Shown one piece after another: positions 26,727 through 34,860 of a stretch of DNA of 64,000 nucleotides; positions within the stretch are counted from its first letter, which is position 1; every line of letters starts with the position of its first letter. The stretch spans positions 16,455-80,454 of the forward strand of contig JADGEQ010000033.1 in NCBI GenBank assembly GCA_016744295.1, read 5' to 3'. The DNA comes from Desulfobacteraceae bacterium. Lineage in GTDB: Bacteria; Desulfobacterota; Desulfobacteria; Desulfobacterales; Desulfobacteraceae. The position numbers and the translations under genes are program-made. The notes under the pieces were generated by a model that was not told the DNA's origin, ran no database searches, and saw only the letters and a program-made list of their open reading frames with translations.

Positions 26727-26941
26727 TTATGCTCCTTTATTCACACAAACACACTGAATGGAAGATGGTACAAATCCCTTCCTGCTCCATTCAATGATTA
26801 TAGTTGATTGCCATCCGTTACTCTTAGCTGGTTCTACAATAAAACAGAATTTTCTTTTTACAATATCCTTGAAAAAATATTTTTAAAATCAGATACTCTC
26901 TGAATCATGACCCATACTGCTAACTTAGGAAATCACCCATT

Positions 26942-27727
26942 ATGAGTTCTACCCTGCCCGTCCTTATAATACTGTTTATCTTTGGCGCCTGTATCGGCAG
27001 CTTTTTAAATGTCTGTATTTTTCGAATTCCTGAAAACAGATCCATTGTATTCCCGGGCTCTTTTTGCCCAATCTGCAAACAAGACATTCCCTTCTATTGT
27101 AATATTCCCATCCTAAGCTATCTATTTTTACAAGGAAAATGCAAATACTGCAAGACAACCATATCCCTGAGATACCCCCTAATAGAAGTTCTTACTGGTA
27201 TTTTTCCGGTTTTTCTCTTTTCCAAATTTGGCCTTACCCCCCCTCTACTATTCTGGTTTTGCTTTATTTGTGTGTTGATTGTAATTTCCCTGATTGATTT
27301 TGACCACCAGATTATTCCAGATATCATATCCATACCCGGTATCTTTATTTTTGCATCCTCTGCATTTTTTATCCCGGACATGTCATTGAAGGGTGCATTA
27401 ATCGGTATCTTTACCGGCGGGGGCATTTTATACACCATCGCATTACTCTATTTCAAACTAAGAAAGGCCCAGGGAATGGGAGGGGGAGACATTAAGCTTT
27501 TAGCCATGATCGGAGCTGCAACAGGCGTAAAAGGGGTTATATTCACCATTTTCACAGGCTCTTTTATAGGAACCTGTGCAGGCTTATGGGCATTAATCTT
27601 CATCAAAGGCAGCAGTCGACAACTGAAAATTCCCTTTGGTCCTTATCTCTCCTCGGGGGCTGTCCTCTATATATTTTTCGGGGAAAGCTTGATTCAATGG
27701 TATTTGCACACAATTGCCGGATATTAA
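26942..27727 (+). CDS. pilD: Prepilin peptidase/N-methyltransferase
   Basis: This 261-residue inner-membrane aspartyl protease cleaves and N-methylates type IV pilin-like precursors for pili and type II secretion. The N-terminal methyltransferase domain has two zinc CxxC pairs, C42-C45 and C67-C70. The peptidase aspartates are in LIDFDHQIIPD and in GMGGGDIKLL. About seven or eight membrane segments are visible. The two GspE/PilB-type ATPase genes elsewhere in the window (54019 and 61406) imply the machinery it serves. It is a single gene flanked by divergent lon and convergent cheX-like genes. Confidence 0.95.
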   Translation: MSSTLPVLIILFIFGACIGSFLNVCIFRIPENRSIVFPGSFCPICKQDIPFYCNIPILSYLFLQGKCKYCKTTISLRYPLIEVLTGIFPVFLFSKFGLTPPLLFWFCFICVLIVISLIDFDHQIIPDIISIPGIFIFASSAFFIPDMSLKGALIGIFTGGGILYTIALLYFKLRKAQGMGGGDIKLLAMIGAATGVKGVIFTIFTGSFIGTCAGLWALIFIKGSSRQLKIPFGPYLSSGAVLYIFFGESLIQWYLHTIAGY

Positions 27728-27795
27728 AAACCCGTGGATCAAACAGAAGACATTAGATATTAAATATATAGTTACAAGCATATAACTTAAATAAA

Positions 27796-28260
27796 TCAGA
27801 CACCATAACAAACCTCGATCACCATCTTGCCTTTTGTTGTCCGAAAGGGCAGTACTAAAATCTGACCACCATCTTTAATATGCTCGATCTCCTGATCATC
27901 CCCAACACATACTTTAACAAATTTTACTTTTACTTTTTTATCCATTTCTGCAATTTTGGTGGTGACATGCCCTGCTATCATATTACTGATTTCACCAACA
28001 GCATCGGTAATTTCTTCATTAATTTCGAGCATATCTTCACCAAACATGGCAGAGACAATTCCCAAAATACATTTTCTGGAAAAACTGATTGCGGCGGACC
28101 CATTGAGATCTCCACTGATTTCAAGAATTCCTGAAATATCCCCCTGGGGCCTGTTATCTTTTTTCAAAAAAGGGGTTTCTGATTTCACTTTAACAAATGC
28201 TGTGGTATCAAGAATGTGCAAAGCACCCTCAACGAACGGATTTACAAGGTCTACATCCAT
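27796..28260 (-). CDS. CheX/CheC-like chemotaxis phosphatase domain protein
   Basis: This 154-residue protein has the CheX fold pattern. The N-terminal NPFVEGALHILDTTA helix is followed by a beta sheet and the catalytic-type helix DAVGEISNMIAG, whose Glu and Asn are the pair used by CheX and CheC to dephosphorylate CheY-P. Only one such helix is clear, as in CheX. It stands alone, with no che genes in the window, so it may act on the flagellar system (motAB at 56.7 kb) or another response regulator. Family likely, function inferred. Confidence 0.8.
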   Translation of the reverse strand: MDVDLVNPFVEGALHILDTTAFVKVKSETPFLKKDNRPQGDISGILEISGDLNGSAAISFSRKCILGIVSAMFGEDMLEINEEITDAVGEISNMIAGHVTTKIAEMDKKVKVKFVKVCVGDDQEIEHIKDGGQILVLPFRTTKGKMVIEVCYGV

Positions 28261-28339
28261 ATTTTCCTCCTGTTTTTATCAATTTTATGTTTTTTACTAA
28301 AAACAGGCAATGAAATTTTTATAAAAAACGAATAAATAC

Positions 28340-28368
28340 TTGACACGCCCGCCCCAACGACGTAACTT
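28340..28368 (+). promoter_or_regulatory. Putative sigma-70 promoter of the HU gene
   Basis: A perfect TTGACA at 28340-28345 is followed after 17 bp by TAACTT, a poor -10. It lies about 100 nt before the HU start, leaving a long leader. Moderate support only. Confidence 0.45.
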
Positions 28369-28470
28369 AGCCCAAAGCTGATTTGAATTTATTTAACTTT
28401 TAGGAAAATGTTTTTGAAAAACAAATTTTGTAGTTTGTAATTTCTAAAACCTAAAAAAAGGAGTGATACG

Positions 28471-28740
28471 ATGAACAAAGGTGATTTAATCAACAAGGTT
28501 TCAGAAGTGCTTAACAGCAAGAAAGAGGCTCAGGCTGCAGTAGACTGCACCATAAAAGCTATCACAGACGCTCTTTCCAGTAATGACTCTGTAACTTTAG
28601 TTGGCTTTGGAACATTCAAGACCGCAGAAAGAAAAGCAAGAAAAGGAAGAAACCCCCAGACTGGTAAAGAAATCGATATCCCCGCCAGAAATGTTCCAAA
28701 ATTTGTTCCCGGCAAAGCATTAAAAGACGCCGTAAAGTAA
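28471..28740 (+). CDS. hup: HU-family DNA-binding protein
   Basis: This 89-residue nucleoid protein bends and compacts DNA as a dimer. It has the whole HU/IHF layout: helical base MNKGDLINKVSEVL, then VTLVGFGTFKTAERKARKGR, and the DNA-grasping arm NPQTGKEIDIPARNVPKFVP with the intercalating proline, ending GKALKDAVK. A good AAGGAG site precedes the ATG. A hairpin follows the stop. It is probably its own transcript. Confidence 0.96.
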   Translation: MNKGDLINKVSEVLNSKKEAQAAVDCTIKAITDALSSNDSVTLVGFGTFKTAERKARKGRNPQTGKEIDIPARNVPKFVPGKALKDAVK

Positions 28741-28760
28741 TCAAATCCATTTGGTGTTAT

Positions 28761-28798
28761 ATTCAGGCAGTATTTGATCTATCAGATGCTGCCTGAAT
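28761..28798 (+). terminator. Hairpin downstream of HU gene
   Basis: ATTCAGGCAG and CTGCCTGAAT form a perfect 10-bp stem with an 18-nt loop 20 nt after the HU stop. The following TGGTTT is only a weak U-tract, and the next gene starts 12 nt further on, so termination may be partial. Confidence 0.55.
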
Positions 28799-28810
28799 TG
28801 GTTTAGGCCC

Positions 28811-29581
28811 ATGAGTTTTAATATAGAAGACATCTTTATGCCAGCGACCGGAGTAGATTTGGTTTTCAATATGAATTCCTTGAATCCCATATCGCGTTCC
28901 TCCATCATTCACGATACAGATCCTAAAAACAGAACAATCACCATTGCTCAGCCACTCAACCCCATCACCGGCACAACCGCCTACGACGAACTGCATCTTA
29001 CTGCCATTATTTATAGTAAAAACCGGAAAATGAGGGTGGGCCTTCAGTGTCAGCCCGTCAAATTTGATGATCACTATCGCCTTGCTAGTAAAATTATTAC
29101 AAAGGCTGTTATCCTCAAATACAAACCGCCTGTGACAGAGACGAATATCAGATCTGCCTTTAGACTCCCCCTAAGCCGAAAACACATGATAAAAGCAAAG
29201 ATGCTATACCGGCGGACGAATTACTATACCCCCAATGATTTTAGCATCAGAGACATATCCTTTACGGGAATGGGACTAACCATCCCTCAAAAGAAAACCG
29301 CCCCCATATCTCCCTTGCTCAGCCTCAAGACAGCAGAGTTTGTCGCCTTGGGGATAATTCTTATTGACACGATTGATATAGGAGGAGAAGAGACCGAAAG
29401 GTCCATTGGCACATTTGCCTTAAAAACAAAGGTGGTAAGGGTAAATAAAAATTATTCAGAATCACATATTCTTATTGGGTTAAAAACAATCGACATGAAC
29501 CAAAAAAATGAAACCTTGCTGAACAACTTCATCCACAAAGCCCAGATTGATGAATTAAAGCGGCTCCGCGTTAAAAGCTAA
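28811..29581 (+). CDS. PilZ-domain c-di-GMP receptor protein (YcgR-like)
   Basis: In this 256-residue protein residues 1-110 form a beta-rich N-terminal domain like the YcgR flagellar brake. The PilZ domain follows with both c-di-GMP motifs intact: R114-xxx-R118 in RSAFRLP and D148-x-S-x-x-G153 in RDISFTGMG. It probably binds c-di-GMP in the cytoplasm and adjusts motility or adhesion; the motAB genes lie far off at 56.7 kb. Its 3' end overlaps the convergent exonuclease gene by 27 nt. Target is unknown. Confidence 0.82.
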   Translation: MSFNIEDIFMPATGVDLVFNMNSLNPISRSSIIHDTDPKNRTITIAQPLNPITGTTAYDELHLTAIIYSKNRKMRVGLQCQPVKFDDHYRLASKIITKAVILKYKPPVTETNIRSAFRLPLSRKHMIKAKMLYRRTNYYTPNDFSIRDISFTGMGLTIPQKKTAPISPLLSLKTAEFVALGIILIDTIDIGGEETERSIGTFALKTKVVRVNKNYSESHILIGLKTIDMNQKNETLLNNFIHKAQIDELKRLRVKS

Positions 29582-31012
29582 TTGTTCCATATAGAGTTTT
29601 AGCCAGGAAAAAATCTCCCCTTGGAGCGGGGTCAGCTCTTTTTCTTTTTCTTGAATTTCCCTTAAATCGTGCATCCCCTTAACAAGATCATATTTCGCAT
29701 CGTTTCGATATCCCGGGATCTGATCCCCGTCATTTTTCGAAAATAACCGCCTCAAATGATCTGTATACTCCTGACTTTCCACCAAAGCATCGCCCGTTAA
29801 GCCAGGGCCCATAAAGTTTCTCAATAAAATTCGCATGGCCATTGTCTTTACGCGCACACTCAGGAACCTCCCACAAATGCCTGCCTTCTTTAAATCCTCA
29901 GAACCGTGGAATCGGCTGATTTCCTTTTTCTCGGAATAGGAAAAAAAACCGGATTGGTACAATGCTGCATCCGTATCAATATCAGGTATCAGAGGATATT
30001 TATATTCCAAATGATGCTGAACGGTCTTGAGAAACACATCTGTATAAGACTGAATTTTAACCAAATTCTGCCGGAATTTTTTCTGTGCCCCCTGGGTAAT
30101 TTTGGACTGGAATCTGTCCAGACAAGGCAGAACAATCAATTGATCCCCCGGCCGCTTCCGGATGACGAACAAATCGAAAATTTCGGAGTCATCACTCTTT
30201 TCAAAAACATCCTCCAAATCAAGCCTTATCCAGAGACTTTGATTCTTATAGGGCACTGATTCGCCAATATGAATAACCGGAGCAATATAGTTGTTTTTTG
30301 AACCGAAGGAGGCAGATACCATGAGGCAGATACGAAAATCAGCCCTTCCAATCCGACACCCCTTTTCCATTGCATTAATTCTCACGGAATCTTTGGCTTT
30401 ATTAAAAAAAGCCAGGGCATACTCCCAGATCTCTTTCTGTTGGGAAAAAATCCTTGCCAACTCAATCACAGCCTCGACATCATTCATGGCCTCGTGGGCC
30501 CGGCCGGATGTTTTAAAGCCATTCGTTTGACTGAGAAGTTCTAATCTTAGACTGGGACGTCCATTCTCAAGAGTAGGCCATTGCAATACGTGATCGCAAA
30601 AGATTCTAAACAATGTGGTAACCGGAAACAAATCCATCCGGGAACATTGGTTTGCATATTGGTGAGCGTAGGGATCCAATAGATTTCTGTAAAAAAGAAA
30701 TCTTAAAAAATCATCATCAAACCCGAGGGAATTGTAGCCAAGACTGATGGTACCAGGCGTGTTAAACAACCTATGAATCTTTAATGCCGCCTCATACTCC
30801 GAGACACCAGATTCTAACTCATCATAGGTCAGACAATGGGTCATAAAGGCGTGGGGGGAAGGAACGATATCCCGACGGAGTTTGATGGTGATCAATTCCC
30901 GGGAAAGCTCATTCAGAGCGAGATCGGTTCTAATACCGGCAAAGGTCAATATTTGATCGAAGGCCGGACTTAAACCGGAGGTTTCAACATCGTAGAAAAG
31001 GTAGGTTTGCAT
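29555..31012 (-). CDS. sbcB: Exonuclease I-like DEDD 3'-5' exonuclease
   Basis: This 485-residue protein matches exonuclease I, which degrades single-stranded DNA 3'-5' in repair and recombination. The DEDDh nuclease domain is intact: D8 and E10 in FYDVETSGLSPAFDQ, then the aspartate of GYNSLGFDDDFLRF and the final H-xx-x-D of RAHEAMNDVEAV. The C-terminal SH3-like and helical extensions (about 200-485) give the E. coli SbcB length. It starts just after the rpsI terminator and overlaps the convergent PilZ gene. Confidence 0.9.
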   Translation of the reverse strand: MQTYLFYDVETSGLSPAFDQILTFAGIRTDLALNELSRELITIKLRRDIVPSPHAFMTHCLTYDELESGVSEYEAALKIHRLFNTPGTISLGYNSLGFDDDFLRFLFYRNLLDPYAHQYANQCSRMDLFPVTTLFRIFCDHVLQWPTLENGRPSLRLELLSQTNGFKTSGRAHEAMNDVEAVIELARIFSQQKEIWEYALAFFNKAKDSVRINAMEKGCRIGRADFRICLMVSASFGSKNNYIAPVIHIGESVPYKNQSLWIRLDLEDVFEKSDDSEIFDLFVIRKRPGDQLIVLPCLDRFQSKITQGAQKKFRQNLVKIQSYTDVFLKTVQHHLEYKYPLIPDIDTDAALYQSGFFSYSEKKEISRFHGSEDLKKAGICGRFLSVRVKTMAMRILLRNFMGPGLTGDALVESQEYTDHLRRLFSKNDGDQIPGYRNDAKYDLVKGMHDLREIQEKEKELTPLQGEIFSWLKLYMEQLAFNAEPL

Positions 31013-31028
31013 TTTTTTAACCTAACCC

Positions 31029-31059
31029 AAAAAAGGGGAAACAAATTACTTGCTTCCCC
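31029..31059 (-). terminator. Rho-independent terminator of rplM-rpsI
   Basis: On the minus strand GGGGAAGCAA and TTTGTTTCCCC pair around a short loop and are followed by TTTTTT, about 32 nt after the rpsI stop. This is a classic intrinsic terminator that separates the ribosomal operon from the exonuclease gene. Confidence 0.85.
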
Positions 31060-31090
31060 CTTCGGCATTTTATAAATCGTATAAAAAAGA

Positions 31091-31486
31091 CTATCTTTTT
31101 GAAAACTGGAAGCTAGCTCTTGCGCCTTTTTTACCATACTTTTTACGTTCTTTCTTCCTTGCATCCCTTGTCAGGAAACCGGCACTTTTCAGAACGCCTC
31201 TCAATTCTGGGTCAATCAGAACAAGCGCTTTTGACACGCCATGACGAATCGCACCGGCCTGACCGGTTTGCCCGCCACCCATCACAGTGACTTTAATATC
31301 AAAAGCATCACTATTATCCGTCAGTATCATAGGAGAAACCAGCGCTTTCCGATTAACATCGATATCGAAGTACTCGTCCATCTCTCTATTATTGACAATA
31401 ACCTTACCGGTACCAGGCGCCAGCCATACTTTGGCCACAGAATCTTTTCGCTTGCCTGTCGCGTAAAATACGTTTCCACTTTCCAT
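31091..31486 (-). CDS. rpsI: 30S ribosomal protein S9
   Basis: This 131-residue ribosomal protein contacts the P-site tRNA through its C-terminal tail. YATGKRKDSVAKVWLAPGTG opens the S9 fold, and the C-terminus ends in the expected basic tail RKKERKKYGKKGARASFQFS-KR. It lies downstream of rplM in the near-universal L13-S9 pair and is followed by an intrinsic terminator. Start and length are standard. Confidence 0.98.
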   Translation of the reverse strand: MESGNVFYATGKRKDSVAKVWLAPGTGKVIVNNREMDEYFDIDVNRKALVSPMILTDNSDAFDIKVTVMGGGQTGQAGAIRHGVSKALVLIDPELRGVLKSAGFLTRDARKKERKKYGKKGARASFQFSKR

Positions 31487-31510
31487 TGATATTATCGTGT
31501 CCTTTATATC

Positions 31511-31945
31511 TTAGATTTCGATTGGTTCAGGCTTCTGAGCAGCATGGGGATGCTGATCTCCTGCATAAACAAATAATTTTTTACAAAGTTTTCTTCCAAG
31601 CTTATTCTTAGGAAGCATACCCCGGACAGCTTTTTTAAGCACATCTTCAGGCTTTTTTTCGAACATTTCTTTTGCAGTAGTGGACTTAAGACTGCCAATG
31701 TATCCTGAATGACGATAGTATGTTTTCTGATCCAGCTTATTACCGGTCAGCTTCACTTTGTCTGCATTAATCACCACCACCCAATCACCCATATCAACAT
31801 GGGGAGTAAAAAGGGGACTATGCTTTCCACGAATCCTGTAAGCTACTTGGGAAGCCAATCTTCCAAGGACCAGATCTTTAGCATCAATGACACACCAATT
31901 CTCTTTGTTGTCTGATCTTCTCGCACTATATGTATACTTTTTCAC
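31511..31945 (-). CDS. rplM: 50S ribosomal protein L13
   Basis: This 144-residue large-subunit assembly protein shows the L13 pattern: WCVIDAKDLVLGRLASQVAY, then HVDMGDWVVVINADKVKLTG and a KKAVRGMLPKNKLGR block. The start is a GTG with a GAGGAG site upstream. It is first in the rplM-rpsI operon, with a likely promoter just upstream, inside the gap after the bactofilin gene. Confidence 0.98.
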   Translation of the reverse strand: MKKYTYSARRSDNKENWCVIDAKDLVLGRLASQVAYRIRGKHSPLFTPHVDMGDWVVVINADKVKLTGNKLDQKTYYRHSGYIGSLKSTTAKEMFEKKPEDVLKKAVRGMLPKNKLGRKLCKKLFVYAGDQHPHAAQKPEPIEI

Positions 31946-31980
31946 TGTTTCTCACTCCTCTTCATAAACACAATCCGCAA

Positions 31981-32009
31981 TATTTACAGAAAAATTGCAC
32001 ATATGTCAA
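31981..32009 (-). promoter_or_regulatory. Putative sigma-70 promoter of rplM-rpsI
   Basis: On the minus strand TTGACA (32004-32009) and TAAATA (31981-31986) are separated by 17 bp, 36 nt before the rplM GTG. The -35 is perfect and the -10 is weak. It sits just past the bactofilin stop codon. Confidence 0.55.
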
Positions 32010-32016
32010 GCAAATT

Positions 32017-32424
32017 TTACAATTCTATTTGTTTTTCCTTTTTAAGCCCGGACATAAAAGAGGCACTCTCTTTTCCCGGTGAAAGACGGCTGGAGGTTTT
32101 ACAGGAAACCTCGGCATTTAAAACACCACCGTTTTCGACAATCAGGTCCTGGCAATCAACCTTCCCGGAGCAGGTGCCGGTGGCAAGTATAATCAATTCT
32201 TTAGAGGCAGATACCTCTCCTTTGAAATGACCGCCAATGGTTAGACTAGATACCTTTGTTGCACTGGAATTAACAATTCCATCTTCTGCGATAATGACAA
32301 TATCCCCGTCGATGGTCCCGGTTACCTGCCCCTTAATAATCAACTTGCCGGTGCTGGATATGGACCCGTCTATTTTCAGCTCTTTATCAATGATTGATAA
32401 ATTTTTTCTGTCTTTTTTTCCCAC
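32017..32424 (-). CDS. Bactofilin (CcmA-like)
   Basis: This 135-residue cytoskeletal protein has a central beta-helix made of short G-rich repeats (GSISSTGKLIIKGQVTGTID, then GHFKGEVSASKELIILATGT) between short charged ends. Bactofilins polymerise without nucleotide under the membrane and place cell-wall enzymes; CcmA of Helicobacter and BacA of Caulobacter act in shape and stalk growth. It is the last gene of the run Csd6-like, bitopic protein, M99 peptidase, bactofilin, 19 nt after the peptidase. That setting is strong support for a shape role. Confidence 0.9.
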   Translation of the reverse strand: MGKKDRKNLSIIDKELKIDGSISSTGKLIIKGQVTGTIDGDIVIIAEDGIVNSSATKVSSLTIGGHFKGEVSASKELIILATGTCSGKVDCQDLIVENGGVLNAEVSCKTSSRLSPGKESASFMSGLKKEKQIEL

Positions 32425-32443
32425 TGGCTGTCTCCTCGCATAC

Positions 32444-33931
32444 TTATAATTGAATGTCTATATAAATTTTTCCGACTTCATTACCCGCAAGTTTGGTCAC
32501 CACATGATAGTGCCTGCCTTTTTTTTCCAGAGAATACCTCGAGATTAGGACGCCGGCTCCTGTATCAATCGTATACCCTCTGTCTTCACCTGTATTTATA
32601 CTCTTGTTACCAACAAACCCCTTAAAATTCACCACATATTCCGAGGGGTCTATATCACCGGTAATAATATCTTCGATGATCAATTTATCACCATACTGAA
32701 GGGTCACACGACTATAGTTTTCTACAATAAGGGTGCTGCCATTAATCTTCAGCTTATACCGAATTCCCATGACCTTTTTCGACTCACTCACTGCAAGCTT
32801 GTGGGGTTGAGCACCCCCTTCATCCATATCCAAAAAGACACTGCCACAGGTATAAAAATCCTTTTTTGCCTCAATTCTGGTGGGCTCTGTAATGATTATT
32901 TTTTTTTTCATATCATTAAAGTTATTCCCAGCTCCCAGAACATCCACACTCAGTCCCCTTTCGTAGTTGGCCACAATGTCATGAACCTGGATCATGTCTC
33001 CCTTGTTAATTTTCAGGTGCTGCATTTTTCCGACGACAACAGGAATAGAGTCATTGACAGAAATAATCATATACTGCATTTGGGGCTTTTTTAAATCAAT
33101 ACCCGGGTTCTGGGGCAAAATATCCAAAATATCCATAAATCCGTTAATGGCATAAATATGCTGCCTCACCTTTTGTTCCAGGGATAGGCTTTTAGCAGAT
33201 TCAATACCAAATGCCGGTATTTTGCAAACATTGACTGCATAATAGGTGGCAGACCGACGTTGCTCCTTATGGGAGGTATCCGGATAATTGGTCTTGTGAT
33301 TATTAAAATGGAAATGATTGGCCTCATCTTCGATATTTTTGTTTATCTGGTCAATAACCTTTTGTGCCATGGCTTGAAGATCCACCGTTTGCAGGTTGCC
33401 GCCTATATCCAAAATCGAATCATCCGCGATTATAGATTGCCCATATCTTTCCGGATTTTTATCCGGACTTTCCCAGGTTGGTGAATAGAAACCGGATCCC
33501 TCGTGGAGATTTAGAAAACAATCACTTTCACAAATAAGCTTTTTAAGAACAGTCACAACCTTTGCTTCATAATTTACGGTATTATCATCCATAAATTTTC
33601 TGTTCATATCCTGATTAATCTGCCTTTCTTTTTTCAAAATTGAGGGCAGATTTGCCCGTGGCACAACAATCAAGTTCCCTTTCTCAAGGGAAAAATCAGC
33701 ATAAAAATCAGCCGCTAAAAAACCACCGGGTTCATCCCCCTGAATCCCCCCGATAATAAGCAGGGTTTTCCCTGGTTTGGACCCAAATATACGGTAAACA
33801 TTCAGCTCATTTTCTTCGCCCTGAAAAAAAACGGTATGGGTTCTTTGGCCGGAAAGGGCAACAGAAAAAATCAGAAAAACCAGAAAACATCCAAAGAAAA
33901 AAATTCCTCCGGCCTTTAGGACAGATTTCAT
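32444..33931 (-). CDS. M99 family D,L-carboxypeptidase (Csd4-like)
   Basis: This 495-residue exported metallopeptidase has an N-terminal hydrophobic anchor or signal (about 8-27). Its zinc site is the unusual Gln-Glu-His type: Q64 and E67 in GGIQGDEPGG, H143 in LNLHEGSGFYSP. That Gln in place of the first His is a mark of H. pylori Csd4, which trims tripeptides of uncrosslinked peptidoglycan to dipeptides. R111 in NQDMNRKF fits substrate carboxylate binding. The C-terminal 250 residues form beta-rich domains. Its ATG overlaps the upstream stop by 4 nt. It is likely a periplasmic wall-trimming enzyme; activity is inferred. Confidence 0.85.
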   Translation of the reverse strand: MKSVLKAGGIFFFGCFLVFLIFSVALSGQRTHTVFFQGEENELNVYRIFGSKPGKTLLIIGGIQGDEPGGFLAADFYADFSLEKGNLIVVPRANLPSILKKERQINQDMNRKFMDDNTVNYEAKVVTVLKKLICESDCFLNLHEGSGFYSPTWESPDKNPERYGQSIIADDSILDIGGNLQTVDLQAMAQKVIDQINKNIEDEANHFHFNNHKTNYPDTSHKEQRRSATYYAVNVCKIPAFGIESAKSLSLEQKVRQHIYAINGFMDILDILPQNPGIDLKKPQMQYMIISVNDSIPVVVGKMQHLKINKGDMIQVHDIVANYERGLSVDVLGAGNNFNDMKKKIIITEPTRIEAKKDFYTCGSVFLDMDEGGAQPHKLAVSESKKVMGIRYKLKINGSTLIVENYSRVTLQYGDKLIIEDIITGDIDPSEYVVNFKGFVGNKSINTGEDRGYTIDTGAGVLISRYSLEKKGRHYHVVTKLAGNEVGKIYIDIQL

Positions 33932-34860
33932 GGTTTGGGATCATCCTCGGTAATATTAATGAAACTTTCAAACATGAGAACCCCATTGTCATTATAAATA
34001 TATATGGCAGCTTTTTTAAAAAAATCCGGCCCTGCCTGATTTTCAATCCTGAATTTAACCGGCTTAAAATGTGCAATTGAAAAATACTGCCCCTTGTTGT
34101 ATTGAATCGGCACCCCTTTTTCTAATTTTGCCGCAGGAACCACAAGCCAATCTTTCTGGGATCCATTGTCCGGTTTCAGAATGGTAAATATCCGCCCGGA
34201 AACACCGCCGGGCTTTTCTGAAACATTCCGGATATCAAATCTTACGAGAAGGTCCCCACCTGCACCATCACGGGTAACAGTAAATTTTTCAATGGCAACA
34301 TTTTTTTGAACCGGTGCAACAGACGCATCAGGCACTAATGCCGCCTTGGCCACCACAATATTCTTTTTTTCTCTGGCCACATCTATTTTTGCCATTGGAA
34401 CCGGCCCTTTGACCTTGGGTTTTGAAGCAGGGTTCACATTCACTGGGTCCGGTTTTTCCTTGATGCCTGCTTTTTTTTCTTTAGCCAATGTAATCAATTG
34501 CGTATCTGATTCTGCCCGGGTATCAATCCCCGGCTTTTTTCCTGAAATAACAAGCCTTGCCATAAGAACTTCTTTTTCAGATAGCAAATGCTCAACTTTT
34601 TTTTCCAACCCAATCAATTGGGTCTTGAGCATTTTATTTTCAACACCCTGATTGGAAAAAAGATAATAGAAACCAAGGGCTGCTAACAAACTGATTATAC
34701 CGGTCACACCAAAAATATAAACAAGTACCTTTAGATGCCCGGCAGATTTCATTTCTCCGAAATCATCAAGAATCAAAATTCTTTTTTTTCTGCTTCTTTT
34801 ATACGGAGACGGTTTTAACTGGGTTATTTCTTTTTCCAGTTCTCTTGAAATATCTTCCAT
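33928..34860 (-). CDS. Bitopic membrane protein with coiled coil, shape-module partner
   Basis: I do not recognise a named family in this 310-residue protein. A basic cytoplasmic N-terminus (1-43, with KRSRKKR) is followed by one membrane helix (about 44-68), a short coiled coil (73-104), a Lys/Pro-rich periplasmic linker (110-190) and a beta-rich C-terminal domain (about 190-305). That layout would let it touch cytoplasmic bactofilin on one side and peptidoglycan enzymes on the other, as Csd5 does in H. pylori. It overlaps the upstream Csd6-like gene by 37 nt and the downstream M99 gene by 4 nt. Role is inferred from context. Confidence 0.75.
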   Translation of the reverse strand: MEDISRELEKEITQLKPSPYKRSRKKRILILDDFGEMKSAGHLKVLVYIFGVTGIISLLAALGFYYLFSNQGVENKMLKTQLIGLEKKVEHLLSEKEVLMARLVISGKKPGIDTRAESDTQLITLAKEKKAGIKEKPDPVNVNPASKPKVKGPVPMAKIDVAREKKNIVVAKAALVPDASVAPVQKNVAIEKFTVTRDGAGGDLLVRFDIRNVSEKPGGVSGRIFTILKPDNGSQKDWLVVPAAKLEKGVPIQYNKGQYFSIAHFKPVKFRIENQAGPDFFKKAAIYIYNDNGVLMFESFINITEDDPKP

